A stretch of 49,317 nucleotides of DNA from contig JARGOD010000031.1 in assembly GCA_029210205.1 (NCBI GenBank), forward strand, positions 1 through 49,317, in the 5' to 3' direction. Position numbers and translations under genes: made by a program. A model generated the notes under the pieces. The model had not been told where the DNA came from, did no database searches, and saw nothing but the letters and a program-made list of their open reading frames with translations. How positions within the stretch are numbered: position 1 is the first letter of the stretch; every line of letters starts with the position of its first letter. The stretch is from Verrucomicrobiales bacterium. GTDB taxonomy: Bacteria > Verrucomicrobiota > Verrucomicrobiia > Verrucomicrobiales > DEV007. Below, piece by piece: positions 43,437-49,317 of this stretch.

Positions 43437-44291
43437 ATGAACCTCTCCTCCTTCAGTGCTCTTTTTTCCATCTTCGTGGGTCTTTCTTTCCTGCCTTCCC
43501 AAGTCAGGGCTGAAAAAGAGGTGAAAGAGCGAATAAAAGTGGCTTCGGTCAATCCGGACGTGATGAAATCGAGGGGAATTTCCGACGCCGGTTGGACCTT
43601 GCGTGACGACGAAGGGCGCGAGATACAGGCAATGTTGCTTTCTGCTCACGGCGACATGGTTAAAATTCAGCGTGTCGACAATGATCAGGAATTTGATGTC
43701 CCAATATCGATGTTCGACCCTGAGACCGAAGGAAGGATCCGCTACTGGATCGAAGAGGATCCTGAGGCAGTCGATTTCGCGGTGAACGTTAGCGCGACTC
43801 GTGAGATGGCAGACTCTTCTACAGTAGAGCTTTCCGGGCGTTCCTTTACGAAAAAGGAGTGGACCTACAAAGTCATAATCCATAATGCAACTCGAAATGA
43901 TCTCAACGATGCGCTCGTAGAATTTCGTATCGTCTATGACGATAACGTCAATTTTGTGAGGACTTCGGCAAGCCCTGGTATTGGGCCCAACCAACAGGAC
44001 GGTCAGGCGGTTGATCTTCCCTTGATGCAATTCAACGACGAGATTGAGTTCAATACACCGATTGTTGAAACTGACGCCTACGAATATAAGCCGAGCCGTG
44101 GAGATCGGGAGTTTCTAAAAGATGAAATCAAAGGGATTTGGGTCCGTGTCATCCGTCATGATGAAATCATTGCGGAATTCAAAAGCAATGAGGCGGCGAT
44201 GAGCAATCTGAGTTGGGACAACGCAGAAGAGGTAGAGATCACGATCACAAACCGATTTAAGGAATCCTTCGGTGAAGAGTCTGAGGAGTGA
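43437..44291 (+). CDS. exported protein with SHD1-like domain
   Basis: A 284-residue protein. The ATG at 43437 begins a signal peptide (MNLSSFSALFSIFVGLSFL, cleavage near QVRAEKE); the frame is open upstream to 43317 without any signal. Residues 48-115 (GWTLRDDEGREIQAMLLSA, MVKIQRVDNDQEFDVPISMF) form an SHD1-like domain. The second half is beta-rich (STVELSGRSFTKKEWTYKVI, then DDALVEFRIVYDDNVNFVRT-like strands) and recalls an immunoglobulin-like or FxLYD-type fold. Function unknown. Its stop is 11 bp from the convergent heme-protein stop; that whole gap is the palindrome GCGATGATCGC. Confidence 0.68.
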   Translation: MNLSSFSALFSIFVGLSFLPSQVRAEKEVKERIKVASVNPDVMKSRGISDAGWTLRDDEGREIQAMLLSAHGDMVKIQRVDNDQEFDVPISMFDPETEGRIRYWIEEDPEAVDFAVNVSATREMADSSTVELSGRSFTKKEWTYKVIIHNATRNDLNDALVEFRIVYDDNVNFVRTSASPGIGPNQQDGQAVDLPLMQFNDEIEFNTPIVETDAYEYKPSRGDREFLKDEIKGIWVRVIRHDEIIAEFKSNEAAMSNLSWDNAEEVEITITNRFKESFGEESEE

Positions 44292-44302
44292 GCGATGATC
44301 GC

Positions 44303-47300
44303 TTATTCCAGTCCGAGGAGATAAGCGACGAGATCCTGCAGTTCCCTTTGAGTTAGTGCATGCTCCAGTCCCGGAGGCATGAGTGATACGGGTATCTCGC
44401 TGATAGAATCAATCGCTGATTTCGGAATTCGGTTTTTCTGCCCTGCGGTATCAATCATCGTGACAGTCGAGGAGGTTTGATTCTCGATCAGGCCAATTGC
44501 AGAAGGCTTGCCGTTTTTTAGTTTCACTTCGTAGGTATTGAAGTCTCTGGCGATAGATTCGTTCGGATAAAGTATTGATTCGATAAGGTCACGTCCTGAT
44601 CGAATGCGACCGATGGTCGAGAGGTCAGGGCCGACCTCGCCTCCAGTATCTTCTATTCGGTGGCAAGCGAGACATGAGCCTTTGCCACTCTCGAAGACGA
44701 CCTTGCCGGCTTTCGCGTCCGCCGTTTCGAGATCGCTGAGAAGGTTATCAATTCTTTCGGACCGCCGGGACATTTCGTCTCGAATCGCTTCAATTTTAGA
44801 TTGAAGCTTTTTGCTGAAGGCATCAGGAAAGGGGCGGAAGAGTTGCTCAAGTCGCTCCATGTCGTAGCTGGCAAAAGCCGGAGACAAGACCAGAGCACCG
44901 GCGAAGGCTGCTGCTTCCTCGCCGCTTCGCAGGACTCGGAATAGCTGCATCAAAGCGGGCACTTCCACGGGAGTGAATTGATCGGCGAGCTGAGCGACTT
45001 CGATCCTGCGTTCTGCCGTGAGCCGGGCGCCGGTAAGGATGGCAATTGCCTCTGCTCTCGTTGTTGTATCAAGCTCTTCGCTGAGGATCTCGATGAGAAG
45101 GTGAAAGGAAGCATTGCTGAGAACGGCTCCCTTTGAATTCATCGCTTGCGTGGCGCGGAGGCGGGTGAGTCCGGGAAGACTCTCTTCTGAGACAAGTTTT
45201 TGAAGTTGTTCGATATAGCGTTCTCCGGGATCTGCAGCGAGAATTTTCAGCGACAACTCACGTAGGTCACTGGGTGCTTCGTAGGTGAGAAAAGGACCGA
45301 GAGCGGTTTCCCAGTCACTCACGATTTTGAGGTCCGGTGCGTTCGCCATAAGCTTGAGCCCGAGTTTCTTCCTGTCGGGGTCTTTGCTGGAAACGAGCGA
45401 AGTGAGAAAATCCTGAATGGGTGGGTGATTGGCAAAAGCCGTGACGACACTTTCCATTGTTAACCTTCTTGCTTCATTGAGCTCATCCCACTCGAAGAAA
45501 CGGTTTGCGATCGCGGCATCCCATTTCGAATTTTTCACCGCGAGGTCTGACGCTGTTCTGCGCAAAGACGGATCGTCGGAATCAAGATGAGGAAGCACGC
45601 TGAAAATTTCAAGCCTGCCTGAGGGCATTTCGTGGAGCGCTCTCAGAACGCCGCTGATAACTTTCGGGTTTTCAGAGGAAAGTCCGGCGCCGGTGGCTTC
45701 AGGCTCATCGATTTCAATGAGTGCATAAATGAGCGAGTGTTCTAACATTCGATCATTTTCAACGCGTCCGAGTCGTCCGAGTATTGCCCCAATTGCGCGG
45801 GATTCTGCCATGCGACCGAGCGCCACCGCAGCCTGTCTTGCAACCTGTGGTTCATCGCCGCGAACAATCGAAGCTAGCGCTCCACTGAGAGTGAGGTTTC
45901 GTTGAAGCTCGAATTCTCTCTCTGCCGGTTCATTCGCGGCAATGGATTGCCAGGTGCGAGTCACGCTGATCGCGTTGCAGGCGGCTTGGCGGACGCCGGG
46001 ATCAGGATCTTTAAGCGCATCGAGAATGAGATCGGTGGATTCTGAGAATCGAAGCTTGGCGAGGGTCCAAACCGCGTTGATTTTTGCGGTTCGTGATGAC
46101 GATGCAGTCTGGAGAATCCGTTTTAACTCAGGTATCGCCGGATCTCCTCTCCCTGCGAGTTCGAGGCCTGCCTGATCCCGGATCCAGGGTTCTTCTGCAT
46201 CAAGAAATCCGGAAACCGCTTCGCTGGTCATGTTTTCCCACGTCGGGTATGCAGGCGGACGATAGTTGGTGTTGGCCGGTGAAACACGATAGATTCCGCC
46301 GGATACTTCAGGCTTTGCAATGTGAGAAGTAGGACAACCGATGCGGAACCAGCCGCCTGTGTCGATGGCAAGGAGGTCTCCATTGTGATCCTCGAGGACA
46401 TCAGTGAGATGAGAATCAGCCTTCGTGATTTTCAGGATCTCTTCAGTCTCCCCGGCAATAAAACCTGAGTTTTCACGAACGAGGCGGGTCCGTGTTAGTC
46501 GAGAGGTATTGAAATGGGAAACGATCCATTGATCGGCCCAGTCTGGATTTAATCTCCCACTTCGATACCGAAACATTCCCGAGACAGCGACGTGTCCAAA
46601 ATCATGGACTTCCGGGAGAAGATCACCGGTTCCGGGGAGATCTTCGATGGCCTGCTCCTGGTCAAAACGTGGATAGACTCCACCGTGGACCCAGTGTGTC
46701 AGGGTGTCGCCCCGTGGACGTCCGTAGAAAAGATTAACAGTTCCGATGATTTCCCCTTCTTCAGTGAAATCGATTTCGACAGGGTTGTCCATTCCTCCGC
46801 CGGCAAAGGCTTCTACTTCACCTCCGCTGAGTTGCGAAGACCAGATCCGAGCTCCTTTTCCGCTTTGAACAATATCCCCTGAATCATTGTCAGGAATCGC
46901 ATACCCTTTGCGCCCGTGGCACCAAAAGATTCGACCGTTGGGATGCAGGAAAGGTCCATGAACATCCGCTGCATTGCCGGTGAAATCGAAACCGGTTGCG
47001 AGTTCCTCTCTCTCTTCGGCAATGCCGTCGCTGTCGTGATCCGTGAATTTCCAAAGGCTGGGTGGAGACATCACGTAAAGCGAATCATAAATCCAGAGAG
47101 CTCCCTGTGGAAAAGTCAGGTCATTCGCATAGGTGGTCGCTTTATCAAAAATGCCATCTTTATCCGTATCGACGAGGAGCCGGATCGAATTGGGCTTTTG
47201 AGCAAGGAGTTCTTCCTTGTTCAGATTCAGGCCGGCATTTTCCGCGACAAAAAGGCGGCCCCGGTCATCGAGCGCAGCCATAACCGGATGTTTTACGAGG

Positions 47301-47416
47301 CCCGGCTCGATCGCGGAAGTGACCTGAAATTCGTCAGAGACGATAAAATTTTCCGCCCGGGTGATTTCGAGAGCGAAAATGCCGAGCGAAAAAGATAGAA
47401 GCAGCAGGCGGGTCAT
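44303..47416 (-). CDS. PVC-type heme-binding protein: beta-propeller dehydrogenase-like + HEAT repeats + cytochrome c
   Basis: A 1037-residue exported protein with a signal peptide from the Met at 47416 (MTRLLLLSFSLGIFALEITR); a Met 15 codons upstream is less likely. Residues 30-390 form a beta-propeller of the PVC membrane-bound dehydrogenase type: HPVMAALDDRGRLFVAENAG, then DTDKDGIFDKATTYANDLTF and HVAVSGMFRYR. HEAT-like helical repeats fill about 410-880. The C-terminal cytochrome c has heme motif C915-L-A-C918-H919 and axial Met1013 in VSLMPPGLEHALT. This architecture is almost exclusive to Planctomycetota and Verrucomicrobiota and is thought to act in the envelope on carbohydrates or other organics, passing electrons to the heme. 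Substrate unknown. Confidence 0.92.
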   Translation of the reverse strand: MTRLLLLSFSLGIFALEITRAENFIVSDEFQVTSAIEPGLVKHPVMAALDDRGRLFVAENAGLNLNKEELLAQKPNSIRLLVDTDKDGIFDKATTYANDLTFPQGALWIYDSLYVMSPPSLWKFTDHDSDGIAEEREELATGFDFTGNAADVHGPFLHPNGRIFWCHGRKGYAIPDNDSGDIVQSGKGARIWSSQLSGGEVEAFAGGGMDNPVEIDFTEEGEIIGTVNLFYGRPRGDTLTHWVHGGVYPRFDQEQAIEDLPGTGDLLPEVHDFGHVAVSGMFRYRSGRLNPDWADQWIVSHFNTSRLTRTRLVRENSGFIAGETEEILKITKADSHLTDVLEDHNGDLLAIDTGGWFRIGCPTSHIAKPEVSGGIYRVSPANTNYRPPAYPTWENMTSEAVSGFLDAEEPWIRDQAGLELAGRGDPAIPELKRILQTASSSRTAKINAVWTLAKLRFSESTDLILDALKDPDPGVRQAACNAISVTRTWQSIAANEPAEREFELQRNLTLSGALASIVRGDEPQVARQAAVALGRMAESRAIGAILGRLGRVENDRMLEHSLIYALIEIDEPEATGAGLSSENPKVISGVLRALHEMPSGRLEIFSVLPHLDSDDPSLRRTASDLAVKNSKWDAAIANRFFEWDELNEARRLTMESVVTAFANHPPIQDFLTSLVSSKDPDRKKLGLKLMANAPDLKIVSDWETALGPFLTYEAPSDLRELSLKILAADPGERYIEQLQKLVSEESLPGLTRLRATQAMNSKGAVLSNASFHLLIEILSEELDTTTRAEAIAILTGARLTAERRIEVAQLADQFTPVEVPALMQLFRVLRSGEEAAAFAGALVLSPAFASYDMERLEQLFRPFPDAFSKKLQSKIEAIRDEMSRRSERIDNLLSDLETADAKAGKVVFESGKGSCLACHRIEDTGGEVGPDLSTIGRIRSGRDLIESILYPNESIARDFNTYEVKLKNGKPSAIGLIENQTSSTVTMIDTAGQKNRIPKSAIDSISEIPVSLMPPGLEHALTQRELQDLVAYLLGLE

Positions 47417-47470
47417 GGACGGGTACAAAATGCCAGAGATCAAAGTTGCCCGCAAGGTCACATCTTGGCT

Positions 47471-47683
47471 TCAAAAAGGAGTTTTAAACCCGAGAGCGCG
47501 CATCGCGCACCAGCCTTTGATGCCTTCAAAAACACCGAAGGCTCCAAACGCGCAAAGGCCGCTTCCCCAGAAAGCACTGCCGGCTTCAAGGATAAGGTAA
47601 ATACCTAAAGCGAAAAGAAGCAGGCCGATGCAGATTCGAACAATACGACCGGTTCGCGAAATATTGCAGGACCACGCACTCAC
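47471..47683 (-). CDS. DUF2892 (YgaP-like) small membrane protein
   Basis: A 70-residue protein with two transmembrane helices (about residues 15-32 and 36-53). The pattern NISRTGRIVRICIGLLLFAL, followed by GFKTPF at the C-terminus, is typical of the DUF2892 domain also found at the end of YgaP. The proposed start is a GTG at 47683 that overlaps the upstream SMP-30 gene stop by 4 bp; an ATG at 47719 would add 12 residues and overlap by 40 bp. The function of stand-alone DUF2892 proteins is not established. Confidence 0.72.
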   Translation of the reverse strand: MSAWSCNISRTGRIVRICIGLLLFALGIYLILEAGSAFWGSGLCAFGAFGVFEGIKGWCAMRALGFKTPF

Positions 47684-48729
47684 CAGCCGGCTCCTTTCGT
47701 CTTTGTCTTGATTCTGCAAAGGTACATGTCAGCGGTGAGATAGAGAGTGGAGCCATCATTTCCCCATCCACAGTTAGCGGTTTTTTCTCCGGTGGAGATA
47801 CGTCCGAGTAGTTTACGATCCGGCGAGAAGACGTAGACACCGCCGGGGCCGGTTGCCCAGATATTACCCGACTCGTCGACTTTAAGCCCGTCGGGGAGAC
47901 CGGGAAGGCCATCTTTAAAGGCTTCGGTCGCATCATAGAAGATTTGGCTCTCACCAAGGCTTCCGTCCTCCTTCATGGGAAAAGCCTTCCAGATCGCAGC
48001 CTCGGGATCGGACTGGGCGACATAGAGCGTTTTGAAATCCGGGGAAAACGCGAGACCATTTGGGCGCGTCATTTCATCGGTCATGAGCGTGACTTCACCA
48101 GAAGGATCGAGTCGATAAACACCGCAGAAATCCAATTCCCGAAGCGGACTTTCCCAGCGGCCAGGAAGACCGTAGGGAGGGTCGGTAAAGTAGATCGTTT
48201 TCCCATCCGCACCAAGGCAGGCGTCATTCGGGCTATTGAGGCGTTTCCCCTCATAATTATCGACGAGAGTCTGCTTTCCTCCGGCTTCAGTGAGAAGTGA
48301 GAGTCGCCGGTCGCCGTGCTCACAGGAAATTAGCTGTCCTTTCGCGTCAAGAAGGAGACCGTTGCTGCCCGGTTCTCCTCCGTATTTTTCCACCCCAGTG
48401 TATCCGGAGGGTTTCAGCCAGGTATCGGCACCCTTGCCCTCATCCCATCGAACAACGCGATTGTTCGGGATATCCGAGAAGAGAATGTATCCACCGAATT
48501 CATGAGTGGGTTCCGAGACCCAAACAGGACCCTCCGCCCAGAGGAATCCCGACGAGAGAACTTCGATTTGGGCTGATTCATCAATCAATTCGTCGAAACG
48601 GGAGTCGAACCTGAGGACTTCTCCGATCGTTGGAAAGTTTGTCGAATCTTGTGCCGAAAGGTGTAAGGCCCCGCTTAAACTAATAAAGATGAGGGACAAA
48701 GCGGGGGAAAGGATCAGTTTGCGTATCAT
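47680..48729 (-). CDS. secreted SMP-30/gluconolactonase/LRE-like beta-propeller protein
   Basis: A 349-residue exported protein with a signal peptide (LSLIFISLSGALHLSA, cleavage near residue 26). It is a six-bladed propeller of the SMP-30/gluconolactonase family. Motifs are GFLWAEGPVWV with the calcium-binding Glu, GYILFSDIPNNRVVRWDE, RLNSPNDACLGADGKTIYFT with the Asn-Asp metal ligands, and MTRPNGLAFSPDFKTLYVAQ. In the family these enzymes hydrolyse sugar lactones using a divalent metal. A perfect TATAAT (minus strand, 48742-48747) lies 12 nt upstream of the ATG, so the transcript could be nearly leaderless. The exact substrate is unknown. Confidence 0.9.
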   Translation of the reverse strand: MIRKLILSPALSLIFISLSGALHLSAQDSTNFPTIGEVLRFDSRFDELIDESAQIEVLSSGFLWAEGPVWVSEPTHEFGGYILFSDIPNNRVVRWDEGKGADTWLKPSGYTGVEKYGGEPGSNGLLLDAKGQLISCEHGDRRLSLLTEAGGKQTLVDNYEGKRLNSPNDACLGADGKTIYFTDPPYGLPGRWESPLRELDFCGVYRLDPSGEVTLMTDEMTRPNGLAFSPDFKTLYVAQSDPEAAIWKAFPMKEDGSLGESQIFYDATEAFKDGLPGLPDGLKVDESGNIWATGPGGVYVFSPDRKLLGRISTGEKTANCGWGNDGSTLYLTADMYLCRIKTKTKGAGW

Positions 48730-48741
48730 GTTGAAGGGTTG

Positions 48742-48749
48742 ATTATACT
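48742..48749. promoter_or_regulatory. candidate shared -10 region of divergent promoters
   Basis: The short AT palindrome reads TATAAT on the minus strand (48742-48747) and TATACT on the plus strand (48744-48749). It sits in the 44-bp gap between the divergent SMP-30-like gene and the acidic-protein gene. No good -35 boxes are visible at 17 nt on either side. Confidence 0.35.
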
Positions 48750-48773
48750 CCGACCCAAATGGTTAACAGACCG

Positions 48774-49317
48774 ATGAGTAAGAAGGCAAGTGGTAACGGC
48801 GAAGAGAAACAGAATTCAAAAACGAATCAGGACCATTTGTCGGGCCCGGAAGGAGAGGAAATCTCACTTGATCCAGGGGCCGGTGACCTCCTCGATCCTG
48901 TTGAACGCTGGTGGATCGAAGACTCTGAAGAGGAGCAGGAAGATCGCCGGAACCGCAGGGTTGAGCCGGGTGAAAAGAGAGCTCCTCGACGGGAAACAGT
49001 CGAGGATTCTGCCGAGGAGGAGACTAGTGCGGTTGTTGTTCCACTTGACGCGATCAAGCCGCTCACGCCGATCGATTCTGATGATGGGGAGGAAGATGAG
49101 GACGAAGAATCTGAGCCGCCTGTAAAATCTGCAGTAGATGCCAGTGAAGCTTCGAACACCGAAGAAGAATCTGACACTGAAGACACTGCTCTTGAGAAAG
49201 AGAGATCCGATTCGGAAGCAGAAGAAGCAGAAGAAGCAGACGAGGCAGACGAGGCAGAAGAAGCAGAAGAAGCAGAAGAAGCAGAAGAAGCAGAAGAAGC
49301 AGAAGAAGCAGAAGAAG
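48774..49317 (+). CDS. highly acidic, low-complexity protein, partial at the right edge
   Basis: An open frame of at least 181 codons from the ATG at 48774 (MSKKASGNGEEKQNSK) to the end of the window, with no stop. Most of it is Glu, Asp and Ser, with a few short basic patches (RRNRRVEPGEKRAPRR) and one hydrophobic stretch (SAVVVPLDAIKPLTPID). The last 100 bp encode (Ala-Glu-Glu)n, with two Ala-Asp-Glu units. No signal peptide or known domain appears in the visible part. It may be the disordered N-terminus of a larger protein. The gene is divergent from the SMP-30-like gene. Confidence 0.6.
   Translation, partial: MSKKASGNGEEKQNSKTNQDHLSGPEGEEISLDPGAGDLLDPVERWWIEDSEEEQEDRRNRRVEPGEKRAPRRETVEDSAEEETSAVVVPLDAIKPLTPIDSDDGEEDEDEESEPPVKSAVDASEASNTEEESDTEDTALEKERSDSEAEEAEEADEADEAEEAEEAEEAEEAEEAEEAEE
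49218..49317 (+). repeat. in-frame 9-bp tandem repeat (GCAGAAGAA), about 11 copies
   Basis: Eleven consecutive 9-bp units start at 49218; units 3 and 4 read GCAGACGAG, the others GCAGAAGAA. The array continues past the window edge. It encodes Ala-Glu-Glu (Ala-Asp-Glu in the variant units), which would form a long negatively charged helix. Such arrays can change copy number by slippage, always in frame. The repeat is also hard for assemblers and could be the reason the contig ends here. Confidence 0.9.

Noticed and set aside
49218..49317. The short tandem repeat as a CRISPR array
   Set aside because: Units are 9 bp, contiguous, without spacers, and in frame with the coding sequence.

Overview
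The window looks like a chromosomal segment of a member of the Verrucomicrobiota (PVC superphylum). It is moderately GC-rich and densely coding. The basis is the gene families: a CTPSR-type sulfatase, a PVC-type heme-binding/HEAT/cytochrome c protein, a small planctomycete-type cytochrome c protein, several exported proteins with SHD1-like domains, and a MoxR-DUF58-VWA-DUF4175 gene block. Housekeeping genes (rpmE, prfA, prfC, lipB, msrA) are interleaved. I saw no rRNA, tRNA, CRISPR array, insertion sequence or phage gene. No gene-free stretch exceeds about 200 bp.

Layout. 52-1458 (-) is a secreted sulfatase, divergent from rpmE (1619) and followed by prfA. From 3189 to 10263 (+) lie a hot-dog thioesterase, a small membrane protein, a PaaK-like CoA ligase, and an ABC ATPase/FtsX permease/secreted protein trio coupled by 4-bp overlaps. 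At 10267-11502 (-) is a GT4 glycosyltransferase. It is divergent from a very tight seven-gene operon (11633-18404, +): an M20 peptidase homologue that has lost its catalytic Glu pair, GpgS, a second glycosyltransferase, a HAD protein, a CBM9-like protein, a LOG-family protein and an unknown protein. This looks like a glucosylglycerate-type glycoside pathway with unexplained extra members. From 36101 down to 18405 (-) runs a roughly 18-kb, nine-gene block with gaps of at most 50 bp: MoxR ATPase, DUF58, BatA/VWA/PA14 protein, a second VWA-like membrane protein, DUF4175 protein, exported alpha/alpha-toroid protein, LipB, FHA-nucleotidyl cyclase-like protein and a membrane Ser/Thr kinase.

The most notable region is 36992-40716. 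Two thioredoxin-fold genes are each interrupted by a single in-frame TGA exactly where the first Cys of the redox CxxC motif should be. Read through, they give Sec-Val-Gly-Cys (36992-37936, +) and Sec-Pro-Pro-Cys (40027-40716, -). Each TGA is followed at a suitable distance by a hairpin with a G in the first two loop positions, as expected of a bacterial SECIS element. The first protein appears to be an exported thioredoxin-like domain fused to a shortened MsrA-like domain, and it lies 8 bp upstream of a normal exported MsrA. The second is an exported SHD1-TlpA-like protein downstream of prfC and mtfA. A conventional annotation would split both genes into fragments or call them pseudogenes. 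The selenocysteine machinery (selA, selB, selC, selD) is not in this window.

The right part (43437-49317) holds an exported SHD1-like protein, the large PVC heme protein, a DUF2892 membrane protein, an SMP-30/gluconolactonase-like protein and the start of a very acidic protein that runs off the edge in an (Ala-Glu-Glu)n repeat. Start sites were moved from the longest possible ORF where a signal peptide, a domain boundary or a stop/start overlap argued for it. All functional assignments are from reading the sequence and recalling family motifs; no database search was run.
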